A stretch of DNA of 44,166 nt. Source: Azohydromonas australica DSM 1124 (GTDB taxonomy: Bacteria > Pseudomonadota > Gammaproteobacteria > Burkholderiales > Burkholderiaceae_C). Numbering within the stretch: the first letter of the stretch is position 1; each line of letters opens with the position of its first letter. The notes below the pieces were generated by a model. That model did not search any database and was not told the origin of the DNA. It saw only the letters and a program-made list of their open reading frames with translations. This document shows positions 7,226-16,303 of this stretch, piece by piece. The translations under genes and the position numbers were made by a program. Location: NCBI RefSeq assembly GCF_000430725.1, contig NZ_AUMO01000077.1, positions 1 to 44,166 of the forward strand. Reading direction: 5' to 3'.

Positions 7226-8191
7226 TCAGACCTCCTCGAACTCGACGAGCTGGCCCTTCAGGTCAGCCGGTTCGACACGGATCAGCGGCTTGCCACCGAC
7301 GGCCTCGCACTCGTCAATCCAGGTGAAGCGCGTGCCGCGCCGGCGCAAGTCCTCGGCCTTGGCCGCCAGGCCGTTGACGGCAATGCGGATGTAGTACGGA
7401 CCCGGCCCCCAACTGTTGAGGTACAGGCCCGCCTCGCCGTTCCAGCGCGTGGCCTCGATCACGTCCAAGGAGGCACTGTTGGGCAGCGCGAACTCCATGG
7501 TCGCGCGACGGTAGCCCTCGCGCTCCAGCAACTCGACCGCCCCGTGGGGTTCCCAGTCCAGGTTCGCGGAGCAGCGGCGCAGCGTCTCGTCGAGGTTGCG
7601 CACGAGGAAGCCGCGCGCCGATACGCGCACCATCTCGCCAGGCTCCGGGCTGCGGGGCTTGGGTGCGGGCGTGGCGAAGGTGTCGGCCGGCAGTTGCAGC
7701 GGCTCGGTGGGCATGATCTCGATGCACAGGCCACCGTCGACCGAGGGGTCGTAGCGGGGATCCTCAGGCGTGGCACCGAGCCACAACCGGTCGAAGGGCA
7801 TGTCGGGGGTGCGTTGTGCCATGCGGAAGCGCAGCCGTCGCCGCATGAGCTTTTCCACCAGCGCATCGAACCGCGCACCCTGCAGCGCCAGCACGATGGA
7901 GTGGGTCAGCATCGGGCGATGGCGGCCCTGGTAGTCCTTGAGGCTTTCCAGGAACTCGTGGAACATCGGGTCGCCCAGATTGGGCTTGTCCAGGTGTCCC
8001 TGCGGCTCCACGCGCGTGGGCGAGACGGCCAGCGACTTGTGCACGCGCAGGAAATGCGCGATGTACGGGTGGTCATCGAAGGCTTGGCGCCACCGCTCGT
8101 GCTTGTGGATGCCCAGCTTGGCGGCCAGCAGGTCGGCCATGGCATCGGGATCCGACACCATCATGTCAGCGCTCAGCAGCAGGTCGAACAT
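7226..8191 (-). CDS. Two-module VOC-like protein, 321 aa
   Basis: The protein looks like two vicinal-oxygen-chelate modules joined by a Pro-rich linker (TFATPAPKPRSPEPGE, about residues 171-186). Module 2 has the betas and helix LAAKAEDLRRRGTRFTW and ends GQLVEFEEV, a typical VOC C-terminus. Module 1 ends GLCIEIMPTEPLQLP. I cannot place a full set of metal ligands, so catalytic activity is uncertain: glyoxalase, isomerase or dioxygenase-like roles are all open. It sits between the MMPL permease (29-base gap) and the crotonase gene (1-base gap), so it is co-transcribed with both. Confidence 0.75.
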   Translation of the reverse strand: MFDLLLSADMMVSDPDAMADLLAAKLGIHKHERWRQAFDDHPYIAHFLRVHKSLAVSPTRVEPQGHLDKPNLGDPMFHEFLESLKDYQGRHRPMLTHSIVLALQGARFDALVEKLMRRRLRFRMAQRTPDMPFDRLWLGATPEDPRYDPSVDGGLCIEIMPTEPLQLPADTFATPAPKPRSPEPGEMVRVSARGFLVRNLDETLRRCSANLDWEPHGAVELLEREGYRRATMEFALPNSASLDVIEATRWNGEAGLYLNSWGPGPYYIRIAVNGLAAKAEDLRRRGTRFTWIDECEAVGGKPLIRVEPADLKGQLVEFEEV

Positions 8192-8220
8192 TTGCGACTC
8201 CTTGTTGTCGAAGAGTTGGT

Positions 8221-10671
8221 TCAGGCGGCCGGACGCGGCTGCACGTGGGCCACGGGCTCACGACGCCTGGGATTGAGCAGGAAGTGGGACAGCGCAGGAA
8301 TCAGCACGAGCGCGCCGAGCATGTTCCACAGGAACATGAAGGTCAGCAGGATGCCCATGTCGGCCTGGAACTTGATGGGTGACCAAGCCCAGGTGATCAC
8401 GCCGGCGGCCATCGTCAGGCCGACCAGAGCCACCACGCGCCCGGTGAAGTCCAGCGAGCGACGGTAGGCCTGTGCCAGCGTGGCGCCGCGGCGCTGCATG
8501 GCGATCTGCACGCTCAGCAGGTACAGCGCATAGTCCACGCCGACGCCCACGCCCACCGCGATAACGGGCAGCGTGGCCACCTTCAGCCCGATGCCCAGCC
8601 ACACCATCAGCGCCTTGCACAGGATGGAGGTGATGATCAGCGGGATCATCGCGACCACCGTGGCGGCGATGCTGCGGAAGGTCAGCAGGCACAGCAGCGC
8701 GGTGGCACCGTAGACCGCCAGGTACATCTTGACGATGCCGCGCTCGACCTCGATGTTGGTGGCGGCCTCGATGCCTGCGCTACCCGCGGCCAGCAGGAAC
8801 TGCGTGGGGGTCCTGGCGTCGGGCGCGGTGTTGTGGCGCTGCGCGAAGTCCTCGCTTACCTTCAGCACGCGTGCGAGCGTGTCGGCCTTGTGGTCGCTCA
8901 GGTACGCCACCAGCGGGGAAACCGAGCAGTCCTGGTTGGTGATGTCGGGCGTGGCGATCATCGCGGCACCGACCGCGGCGTTCGTGATGGCCTGGTCGCG
9001 GCTGATGGTGAGCCACTTTCCACTGCCTTCGGACAGGCCGGCGGTGAAGAAGCGGGTCGTCTCGGCGACCGAGGTCGTGGTCTGTACACCCGCGGTCGAG
9101 CGCAGCGACTGCGCCAGGTTGTCCATGAGCTGCAGCGACTCGTACAGGCGGCAGCCGTCGGCGCCCGTCTTCATGATGACGACGAACTGGTCACTGGACA
9201 GGCCGTAGTGCTCCGTGACGTAGGCGTTGTCGAGGTTGTAGCGGGAGTCGGCGCGCAGCTCGGGTGCGCCGGGATCGAGGTCGCCGATGCGCAGTTGCAT
9301 CATCACCACCGAGCTGATGGCGGTGACCACGAAGGCGGCGCCAATGGTCAGCGATGCGTAACGGCGCTCGGTGAGGCGGTCCAGTCCCAGCCACAGCCGG
9401 GCCATCAATCCTTTGCCCTTGCTTGTGTCGTGGTCCTCGGCCAGCGCGCGCTTGGCCGCCGCGGGGCTCACACCGATGTACGACAGCGAAACCGGAATCA
9501 GCACGAGCTTGGTGAAGACCAGCACCGAAACGCCAACGCTGGTGGTCAACGCAAGGTCACGGATGACGGGGATGTCGATGATCATCAGCACCGCGAAGCC
9601 GACGATGTTGGTCAGCAGCGCCGTGAGACCGGCCATGAACAGCCGACGGAACGTGTAGCGCGCTGCCACGTACTTGTGCGTGCCCCGGCCCACGTCCTGC
9701 AGGATGCCATTCATCTTCTGTGCGCCATGCGACAGCCCGATGGCGAAGATCAGGAACGGCACCAGGATGGAGTACGGGTCGAGCTCGTAGCCGAGCAGCT
9801 GCATCAGCCCCAGCAGCCAGATCACGCCGGCCGTGGCCACCGTCACCAGCAGCACGGTGGAGCGCACACAGCGCGTGTAGGCCAGCACGAATACCGCCGC
9901 CACCAGCACCGACGCGCCGAAGAACAGCATGACCTCGTGCAGGCCGGCGATCAGGTCACCCACGATCTTGCCGAAGCCCACGATGTGGACGCCGACCTTG
10001 TCGCTTTCAAAGGAGCGGATCTTCTGTTCCAGCGCACGCGAGAAGGCACCGTAGTTCAGCGGCTTGCGGGTGTTGGGATCGAGCTCCAGCAGCGGCGCGA
10101 CGATCATCGTGGACTTCAGGTCGTTGGCGACCAGGCTTCCCACGATGCCCGCACGCGTGATGTTGAGCTTGAGCTGCTCGATCGACTCGGGCGATCCGCT
10201 GTAGTCCTGCGGCATCACCGGCCCGCCGCTGATGCCCTCCTCCGTCACCTGACGCCAGCGCACGATGGGCATCCACAGCGACTTCATCCACGAGCGGTCG
10301 ACGCCCGGGATGAGGTAGAGCGTGTCGTTGACCTTGCGCAGCGTCTCGAGGTACTCGGGATCGTAGATGTTGCCGGTCTTGTTCTCGACGACGATGCGGA
10401 TGGTGTTGCCCAGACCGGGCAGCTCCTTGCGGTTGTCGAGGTAGTTCTTGATGTACGGGCTCGACGTCGGAATCATCCGGTCGAAGCTCGCATTGACGTC
10501 GAGCTTCAGCGCAAAGAAACCGAAGACGACCGTGGCCAGCAGGCACAGCGCCAGCACCAGGGCACGGTGGTTGAAGATCAGGCGTTCGGCCCGGTTGCCG
10601 GAATGGACGTCGAAGTCCCGCGGGTCGGCGATCACCGGCATGCCGCCGGTGTTTTCGGTATGGCCGCTCAT
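8221..10671 (-). CDS. MMPL/RND-superfamily permease, 816 aa
   Basis: Large inner-membrane RND-type transporter with internal duplication. There is a TM helix at about residues 36-56, a large periplasmic domain, then a TM bundle at about 245-400 that includes FLIFAIGLSHGAQ. A second periplasmic domain follows, then a second TM bundle at about 680-800 with VGVGVGVDYALYLL. Members move lipids, steroids or hopanoids using the proton gradient. The gene is 37 bases from the BNR-propeller gene. The order DUF1302-DUF1329-BNR-MMPL recurs in proteobacteria that handle hydrophobic compounds, which points to envelope transport of the pathway substrate. AAGGA precedes the ATG. Confidence 0.93.
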   Translation of the reverse strand: MSGHTENTGGMPVIADPRDFDVHSGNRAERLIFNHRALVLALCLLATVVFGFFALKLDVNASFDRMIPTSSPYIKNYLDNRKELPGLGNTIRIVVENKTGNIYDPEYLETLRKVNDTLYLIPGVDRSWMKSLWMPIVRWRQVTEEGISGGPVMPQDYSGSPESIEQLKLNITRAGIVGSLVANDLKSTMIVAPLLELDPNTRKPLNYGAFSRALEQKIRSFESDKVGVHIVGFGKIVGDLIAGLHEVMLFFGASVLVAAVFVLAYTRCVRSTVLLVTVATAGVIWLLGLMQLLGYELDPYSILVPFLIFAIGLSHGAQKMNGILQDVGRGTHKYVAARYTFRRLFMAGLTALLTNIVGFAVLMIIDIPVIRDLALTTSVGVSVLVFTKLVLIPVSLSYIGVSPAAAKRALAEDHDTSKGKGLMARLWLGLDRLTERRYASLTIGAAFVVTAISSVVMMQLRIGDLDPGAPELRADSRYNLDNAYVTEHYGLSSDQFVVIMKTGADGCRLYESLQLMDNLAQSLRSTAGVQTTTSVAETTRFFTAGLSEGSGKWLTISRDQAITNAAVGAAMIATPDITNQDCSVSPLVAYLSDHKADTLARVLKVSEDFAQRHNTAPDARTPTQFLLAAGSAGIEAATNIEVERGIVKMYLAVYGATALLCLLTFRSIAATVVAMIPLIITSILCKALMVWLGIGLKVATLPVIAVGVGVGVDYALYLLSVQIAMQRRGATLAQAYRRSLDFTGRVVALVGLTMAAGVITWAWSPIKFQADMGILLTFMFLWNMLGALVLIPALSHFLLNPRRREPVAHVQPRPAA

Positions 10672-10708
10672 GGCGTGAGTCCTTGAATCGTGGTGCGCGC
10701 GCGCCAGG

Positions 10709-11818
10709 TCATTGCAGGGAGTAGCCCATCAATTCGACGACGCGGATGCCGTTGATCTGCCCGAAGACCAAGCCCTTGCTGCCGGCAGCCACAGCAGAGA
10801 GAACCTCGCTCGTGAAGGGCACCTGCAGCGGCTGTACCTTCAGGCTCCCGGGCTTGAGGGCGAGCACATGTCCGGCTTGCGACACCAGCAGCAGGCGGTC
10901 GTCGCCGGCATTCACGGCGGCGACGATATGGGCATCGATGCCGGTGTCGACCTTGTCCCACTGCTGGCCGTCGTTGCGGCTGAGGTAGACATTGCCGCGC
11001 AGTCCGTAGGCCAGCAGGCGGCCGGGCTGCACGTCGACGCCGAAATACGTGCCCTTGTACGGCGTGTCCACCTTGACGAAGCGGCCCTGCTGACGGTCCA
11101 GCCGCAGCAGCAGCCCCTGCTCGCCGGCGACGTACAGGCGCTCGGCCGTACCCGACACACCGTAGAGGTGGAAGCGGCTGTCGTTGTCCACATGCTCGAT
11201 CCACGGCGCCCAGGTCTTGCCGTGGTCGGCCGTGCGCAGGATCAGGCCGAACGCGCCCACGAGGTAGCCCTCGCCGTTGGCCCCGAACCAGACGTCGAGG
11301 AAGGGCGCAGGCAGCACGCCGGGCGTGGCCGACTGCTCCATCGCCCGATCAAACTCGTCCAGCATGCCCTTGGCCCGGGCATCTCCCGCCTGAGCGGCGG
11401 AGCCATAGGTGGACCGCAGCAGCTTGAGCACCGAGCGGCCGTCGAGCACGCGCTCCCAAGTCGCACCGGCGTCCACCGAGCGCAGCGCCACGGCATCGTG
11501 GCCAACGGCCCAGACGGTATCGCCGGCGGCGAACTTCACCGACACGAGGTCGGCGCTGACGGGCGCGGGCACCTGCTTCCAGCTGCCACCGCCGTCGACG
11601 GACAGCAGCACCAGACCCCGGGGACCGACACCGACCAGGCGGTCACCGCGCCGGGCAAGGCTGCTGACCATGCTGCGTTGTGCGCGCGCCGACGGCGCCG
11701 ACGGCGTGTCGAGCACATCCTGTAGGGGCGCCGGCGGGGTTGCAGGGCCGGCGGCCATGACCGCCGCCATGGCCACAACCAGCCCCGCTGCCGAGACGAG
11801 ACGATGCAAGGAAGGCAT
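10709..11818 (-). CDS. Periplasmic YCF48/BNR-like beta-propeller protein, 369 aa
   Basis: An N-terminal signal peptide is clear (RLVSAAGLVVAMAAVMAAGPA). At least four Asp-box-like repeats follow: SVDGGGSW (73-80), SVDAGATW (114-121), TADHGKTW (196-203) and SRNDGQQW (280-287). These suggest a six- or seven-bladed propeller related to YCF48/HCF136 and BNR proteins. It has no known enzyme signature. Its constant neighbours are the MMPL permease downstream and the DUF1329 gene upstream (20-base gap). An accessory or assembly role for the transporter is inferred. Confidence 0.87.
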   Translation of the reverse strand: MPSLHRLVSAAGLVVAMAAVMAAGPATPPAPLQDVLDTPSAPSARAQRSMVSSLARRGDRLVGVGPRGLVLLSVDGGGSWKQVPAPVSADLVSVKFAAGDTVWAVGHDAVALRSVDAGATWERVLDGRSVLKLLRSTYGSAAQAGDARAKGMLDEFDRAMEQSATPGVLPAPFLDVWFGANGEGYLVGAFGLILRTADHGKTWAPWIEHVDNDSRFHLYGVSGTAERLYVAGEQGLLLRLDRQQGRFVKVDTPYKGTYFGVDVQPGRLLAYGLRGNVYLSRNDGQQWDKVDTGIDAHIVAAVNAGDDRLLLVSQAGHVLALKPGSLKVQPLQVPFTSEVLSAVAAGSKGLVFGQINGIRVVELMGYSLQ

Positions 11819-11838
11819 TGTGCTGAGACTGTTTTCTG

Positions 11839-13206
11839 TCAGCGCGCCGTCTCGCGCGTCACGATCGACTCGGGGTTGAGCTCACGCTCGGGCGCTGCCT
11901 TCGCCGCGATCGTGTGTCCGCCCACGTTCACGTCGTTGAAGTAGCCGTACATGTTCTTGTTGAAGTCGAAGATGACGTTGCGCACCGCCCAGGGCAACTT
12001 GTGGTCGTACAGCTGGACCATGCCGTTGAAGATGGAGCGGTAGAGCTGGCCGTTCTGGTCGAATGCGTCGTACAGGCCGGCGCCGGTCATGTCCTCGTCC
12101 AGGTAGTAGTTGCGCTTGGAGTACGCGTGGCGCATGCCGGACTTGAGGGTCGCCTCGACGACCCAGACGCGGTGCAGTTCCCAGCGGTGGCAGTCCGGAT
12201 TGACGTACTTCGGCTTGAGCGCCATCTCGACCGTGGGGCATTCGAACGAGCCCTTGTACTCGTTGTAGGGGATGTACATCTCCTTCTTGCCCACGAGCTT
12301 GTAGTCGAAGCGGTCGAGCTTGCCCGAAACGATGAACAGCTCATCGAACAGCGTGAGGCCACCCTGGCTGGCCACCGGGGTGTCGTAGGAGAACTCGGGC
12401 GACTGGCGCACGCGGCGTTGCCCCGGCGTGTAGCTCCAGGCCTTGCGCGGCGTGGCCACCGGGTCGATGAAGTCCGTGAGGCCGGTGGCGGCGCCGGCCA
12501 GGCGGGCCGGTTGCTTGGTCACCGAGAACACGCGCCACGCCATGTTGGGATCGCGGTCGGTCAGGTCGGCCTGGTACCACACCGGGTCGGTGTACGTGCT
12601 CTGCTCGGACGTCATGGTCGGCTTGCCCGACGTGTCAACGACCCAGGAGCGCGACGCCGAGGTCGTGATCGCGGTGTCGCCCTGGTAGTGCAGGATCTGG
12701 TTCCACATTGCCTCCAGGCCGTTCTTGGGGATGGGGAACGGCAGGCCGCCGCGGCAGGCCGTATCGACGGCGATGCCGTCGCGCAGCGTCTTGCAGCTGG
12801 TCGCATTGCGCACCGTGGCCTTGAGCATCTTTTCCGGATAGGCCGCAGAGCGGCGGCTCGGATAGATGTCGAGGTAATACTCGGGATTGTTCTTGAGCAA
12901 GTGCTTCTGGCCGTCGCTGAGCTTGTCGGCGTACTTTTCCCAGTTCTTCGAGTCGATCCGGAACAGGGGCTTGTCGTCCTTGAACGGGTCGACCCACTTG
13001 CCGGTGCCGGGCTTGAAGCCCGCCGGCGCCGTGGTGACGCCACCGGTGTAGGCAGGGATGGAGCCGTCGGCGTTGCCGGCCTTGGTTGCGCCGAACTCGG
13101 TCAGCGTGTTGCCCAGCTGTTTGGCCTCGTCCGCCGAGACTGCGGCCAGCGCGGGTGCCGCCAGGGCGGCAAGCGCCACGGCGCCCAGGGTGTTGTGCAA
13201 GTTCAT
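11839..13206 (-). CDS. DUF1329 outer-membrane-associated protein, 455 aa
   Basis: The signal peptide MNLHNTLGAVALAALAAPALA is followed by VSADEAKQLGNTLTEFGATKAG, the usual start of DUF1329 proteins, a LolA/LolB-like lipid-binding beta fold. Typical features are SIPAYTGG, RRSAAYPEKM and YNEYKGSFECP. The frame stays open upstream to 14622, but that part overlaps the DUF1302 gene, so the ATG at 13206 is used. It is 23 bases downstream of DUF1302. The pair is a conserved unit, presumed to move hydrophobic molecules between outer membrane and the MMPL pump; this is family-level knowledge, not proven here. Confidence 0.93.
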   Translation of the reverse strand: MNLHNTLGAVALAALAAPALAAVSADEAKQLGNTLTEFGATKAGNADGSIPAYTGGVTTAPAGFKPGTGKWVDPFKDDKPLFRIDSKNWEKYADKLSDGQKHLLKNNPEYYLDIYPSRRSAAYPEKMLKATVRNATSCKTLRDGIAVDTACRGGLPFPIPKNGLEAMWNQILHYQGDTAITTSASRSWVVDTSGKPTMTSEQSTYTDPVWYQADLTDRDPNMAWRVFSVTKQPARLAGAATGLTDFIDPVATPRKAWSYTPGQRRVRQSPEFSYDTPVASQGGLTLFDELFIVSGKLDRFDYKLVGKKEMYIPYNEYKGSFECPTVEMALKPKYVNPDCHRWELHRVWVVEATLKSGMRHAYSKRNYYLDEDMTGAGLYDAFDQNGQLYRSIFNGMVQLYDHKLPWAVRNVIFDFNKNMYGYFNDVNVGGHTIAAKAAPERELNPESIVTRETAR

Positions 13207-13229
13207 GTGTCGGTCTCCGTAATCTGTGT

Positions 13230-14945
13230 TCAGAACGCGGTGCGGTAGGTAAAGACGAGCCAGCCGCGGTCGGTTGCGCCGATGCTGCCTCCCGATGCGC
13301 CCCCGCCGATGAGCGCGGTCCCTGCGGCGTTGTATTTGCGCGGCGCGCTGATGTCGGCGTACCGCAGTGAGAATTCGTGCTTGGACTGATACGTCATGTT
13401 GGCGCCGATCGACCAGGTCAACAGCTTCTCGAAGCCGCCGCTGCCCGAGGGCGCCACGCCCTTGATGCCGTAGTTGACGGTAATGGGCACCGACAGGTCC
13501 CACGACGGCAGGATGCCCAGGTACTGCGGCGTGAAGTTGAACGCGACCTGCCAGAAATTGCGGCTCGAGCACGCGTCGGACTCGTCGCCGGGCACTGCCG
13601 GCACGCCGCCCGAGCCGGTGCCCGTGCGCACGCAGCCGGCATAGCCCACGCCCTTGTACAGCTGCTCGTTGGTAGTGACCTTGTCCAGGCGGCTGTAGGC
13701 AATCTCGGCCGCCACGCTGCCGGTTTCGAACAACGCGGTCTTGGGCAGCAGGTACGTGCCGTTGGCCACGGCATGCCAGGTGTTGCCGCGCGCGCCAGTG
13801 TCCAGGGTCGGGGCCGCGTAGCTGCCGACGGTGTTGAGCGCAGCGTTCTTGCGGTACGAGAGATCCGCGCCGAAGCTCACCGGGCCGATCGGACGCGCCA
13901 GGCTCAGGCCGATCAGCTTGGTGTTCTGCGGGTAGACGAAGCGGAAGGTCGTCGGCAACGGTCCGGCGAAGCTTCGGAACTGGATACCGTTCTCCGGGTT
14001 GTAGTCGTCGAACTCCCGGTAGTACAGGCCGATCGTCGAATTGATGGGCTCGACGTTCATGCGCGCGCTCAGGCCCCAGTTGCCACGTTGCCGGGGCTTG
14101 CGCGCCTCGACGTTGGTGGCAGCGATGCCGTTGGGGAAGGCCGCGTTCGGCCCCACGATGCTCAGGCGGTCGACGTTGGGCGAGGTATCGGAGCCCGACA
14201 GGTAGGTGCCCCCGTTGGGAGCACGGGTTTCCTCCCACTCGAAGAAGTACTGGCCTGCCAGCGTCAAGTCGCTGGTGGCCTGCACCTTGAACGAGACCTG
14301 GTTCAGCGGCAGGAACAGTTCCTTGGTCTCGATGCCGGGGCTCGCCACTGCCTTCTGGCCATCCAGCGGCGCCTGGGAATAAGAGATCGCATGGGCACCG
14401 ATGAGCAGGCCCTCGCCCCACACGAGGGAGTGCCGCCCCAGCCTCACGTTGACGGGCACCTCGCCCACGTTGAAGTTGGTCCAGACGAAGGCATCCAGCA
14501 ACTCGCCCGACGGTCCGTTGATGTAGCGCTTGACGTGGTTGTTGTAGGTGTTGTTGAAGTAGCTGGTCACGCCACCGGCGGGCGACGTCACCGTGCGGTC
14601 GGAATAGGCATCGTCGTACCAAGCGGTGGCGCTGATGCGTGCGCCGAACTGCCCCTTGTAGTTGAGGTCGAATTCGCTGAGCAGGTCAAGGCGGTTGGTG
14701 ACGATGTCGTGCTTGCCGAACTTGGCGTCCGACTCGTCGTAGGGCGCGCTGGCCAGGATCCGCGGATCCTGCTTCTCCATGCGGGTGCCAAGGTTGTAGC
14801 GCAAGGTGTTGTCCCATCGGGCCTTCAGGTCCGGATTGCCGAAGTCCAGCTCCATTGCCGAGGCGTGGGTGCCCCAGACCGCCAGCACTGTGGCCACGGC
14901 ACGCAGCCGGCGCTCATCCCTCTTGGTCCGCGTGAACTTTTTCAT
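13230..14945 (-). CDS. DUF1302 outer-membrane beta-barrel protein, 571 aa
   Basis: The basic N-terminus and signal peptide (MKKFTRTKRDERRLRAVATV then GTHASA) lead into MELDFGNPDLKARWDNTLRY, the standard start of mature DUF1302 proteins. The protein ends in Phe (TYRTAF), as expected of an outer-membrane barrel. I prefer the ATG at 14945, with GGAG and AAGG upstream, over the in-frame ATG at 14960. It is the first gene of an eight-gene leftward operon. DUF1302/DUF1329 pairs are frequently linked to uptake or export of steroids and other hydrophobic substrates. Operator copy 3 lies 156 bases upstream. Confidence 0.93.
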   Translation of the reverse strand: MKKFTRTKRDERRLRAVATVLAVWGTHASAMELDFGNPDLKARWDNTLRYNLGTRMEKQDPRILASAPYDESDAKFGKHDIVTNRLDLLSEFDLNYKGQFGARISATAWYDDAYSDRTVTSPAGGVTSYFNNTYNNHVKRYINGPSGELLDAFVWTNFNVGEVPVNVRLGRHSLVWGEGLLIGAHAISYSQAPLDGQKAVASPGIETKELFLPLNQVSFKVQATSDLTLAGQYFFEWEETRAPNGGTYLSGSDTSPNVDRLSIVGPNAAFPNGIAATNVEARKPRQRGNWGLSARMNVEPINSTIGLYYREFDDYNPENGIQFRSFAGPLPTTFRFVYPQNTKLIGLSLARPIGPVSFGADLSYRKNAALNTVGSYAAPTLDTGARGNTWHAVANGTYLLPKTALFETGSVAAEIAYSRLDKVTTNEQLYKGVGYAGCVRTGTGSGGVPAVPGDESDACSSRNFWQVAFNFTPQYLGILPSWDLSVPITVNYGIKGVAPSGSGGFEKLLTWSIGANMTYQSKHEFSLRYADISAPRKYNAAGTALIGGGASGGSIGATDRGWLVFTYRTAF

Positions 14946-15100
14946 GTGCCTTGTCTCCATCGCCTGGTTAACTTTGTCGGGTACGACAGCCCGGCCATTT
15001 GAGGCCAGGAAGGGCTGCGATGCATGTGCGCAGGATCAAGGCCCCTGGGCCCGGCGACTGCCGCAATTCTGCATTGCGATGGGAATTCTAAGAATAGAAT

Positions 15101-15127
15101 TTGAACAGATGCTCAGAGTTTGTACCT
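15101..15127. promoter_or_regulatory. Candidate operator, copy 3 of the GAACA-N13-TGTTC element
   Basis: Left half GAACA (15103-15107) is perfect; right half is TGTAC (15121-15125), one mismatch, with 13 bases between. It lies upstream of DUF1302 and touches the palindrome AATTCTA-AGAA-TAGAATT at 15084-15101. Confidence 0.55.
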
Positions 15128-15456
15128 ATACAACTCCCCAACGTCTGCTCTGCAACCTTGTGCTTGCCTGGCTGCTGCTACCAGGAAGGAGTCCATTCAC
15201 TTAGCAATGCAACCCGGGTTTGCCCCAGACAAGCAAGCCTGTTGCAAGCGAACGTGCAGGCACGGAACTGCTCGGCAGGCTCTCTGAGCCAGCGATGCAG
15301 TACGGCGCACAGCAGCGCTAGTGCCGGATTCTGGTGAGGGCGCCACTCCTGCAGGTCGGCAAGAGCCTTGGCGTTGTGCTGCAGAGTGAGGTCAGGTGCC
15401 AGTTGGCAATAGCCCCATCAGGCGGGTCCGGTCTACTCCGACGACTTCCTGTGTCA

Positions 15457-15483
15457 ATAAACAGATTCTTGGAATCTGTTCAC
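15457..15483. promoter_or_regulatory. Candidate operator, copy 4; extended perfect palindrome
   Basis: Left half AAACA (15459-15463), right half TGTTC (15477-15481), 13 bases between. Inside it is the longest perfect palindrome in the region, AACAGATTC (15460-15468) and GAATCTGTT (15472-15480) around TTG. It is about 165 bases before the ferredoxin ATG. Confidence 0.65.
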
Positions 15484-15647
15484 ATGTTGTTCTATCATCG
15501 ATACGCACAGCGACTTCGCCGCATGTCCATGCGTACCCGCCGTGGCCCTGCGCGTAGCGCGCTTCCATGACCGCGGCCGTGGCATCTCTCGTCACAAGGC
15601 CCGTGCGCCGATCCAACCCGACTTTGAGCTGCTAGCAAGGAAACGCC

Positions 15648-15971
15648 ATGCCCCACATCCACTATGTCGCTGCCGATGGCAGCCGCACCGAACTCCAGGC
15701 CGATGCCGGTGTGAGCATCATGCAGGCCGCCCTCATGCGCGGCCTGCCCGGCATCAACGCCGACTGCGGCGGCGCCTGTCAGTGCGCCACCTGCCATGTC
15801 TACGTGGACGCAGCCTGGACATCCAAGTTGCCCCCGATGGAAGACATGGAAGATGCCTTGCTTGACTGCACCGCGGAGCCGCGCCAGCCGGGCAGCCGTC
15901 TTTCGTGCTGCCTTACGATGAGCGCGGAACTTGACGGTATCGTCGTGCACCTGCCCGCCGCGCAGGCCTGA
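15648..15971 (+). CDS. [2Fe-2S] ferredoxin of the adrenodoxin/putidaredoxin type, 107 aa
   Basis: Cluster ligands follow the C-x5-C-x2-C...C pattern: Cys40, Cys46, Cys49 (CGGACQCATCHVYV) and Cys87 (RLSCCLTM). Cys44 and Cys88 are extra. The length and the CHVYV signature match ferredoxins that serve bacterial class I P450s. AAGGA lies 8 bases before the ATG. The gene is monocistronic, between operator copy 4 and a downstream hairpin. Partners are inferred to be the reductase at 3526 and the P450 at 22547, the only ones in the window. Confidence 0.95.
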   Translation: MPHIHYVAADGSRTELQADAGVSIMQAALMRGLPGINADCGGACQCATCHVYVDAAWTSKLPPMEDMEDALLDCTAEPRQPGSRLSCCLTMSAELDGIVVHLPAAQA

Positions 15972-16070
15972 TTGGCGCTTCACGGGTTCCGGCACACGCT
16001 TTGTCGGGCCCCGCTTCCCGGCCGCACGGCCCCAGCCCGCATATCCCAAGGTCCTGTGCCATGCGCGGCA

Positions 16071-16091
16071 CCACGCTGCGCGGCAGCGTGG
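16071..16091 (+). terminator. Hairpin downstream of the ferredoxin gene
   Basis: CCACGCTG (16071-16078) and CAGCGTGG (16084-16091) form a perfect 8-bp stem around a 5-base loop, 100 bases after the ferredoxin stop. There is no T-run. Confidence 0.45.
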
Positions 16092-16303
16092 CGTGCAAGT
16101 TGCAGTTTGCAGCGTGTGCGGGCGAAGAACTTCCTCCTCATCCCTGCTCTGGCGCCGCTGTGCTCGACAGGCCAGCCCGGACGGGCCACCCCGCTTGCAA
16201 TCGACCCTGCCATTCGCCCTTTAGCACGAGCCTGCTGCGTTTCAGTGACCTTGGGAACGCATTGCAGATCTCAGAGTAAACACCAGTGTCACCATGACGA
16301 AAG

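Larger units (their letters stand above)
14946..15647. other. 702-base divergent intergenic region with two operator copies
   Basis: No gene is supported. The region separates the leftward DUF1302 operon from the rightward ferredoxin. It is markedly AT-richer around 15080-15130 and 15450-15500, where the two operator copies lie at nearly equal distances from each start codon (156 and about 165 bases). A perfect inverted repeat, AATTCTA (15084-15090) and TAGAATT (15095-15101), abuts copy 3. Confidence 0.65.

Noticed and set aside
11839..14622. A 927-codon leftward frame covering DUF1329 and most of DUF1302
   Set aside because: Only its last 455 codons encode a recognisable protein with signal peptide. 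The upstream part is out of frame with the clearly coding DUF1302 gene and is a shadow frame.
8833..15002. Long rightward frames opposite MMPL and DUF1302 (8833-10686 and 13377-15002)
   Set aside because: Low-complexity Arg/His/Gln-rich products typical of antisense frames in high-GC DNA; the leftward genes have family motifs.
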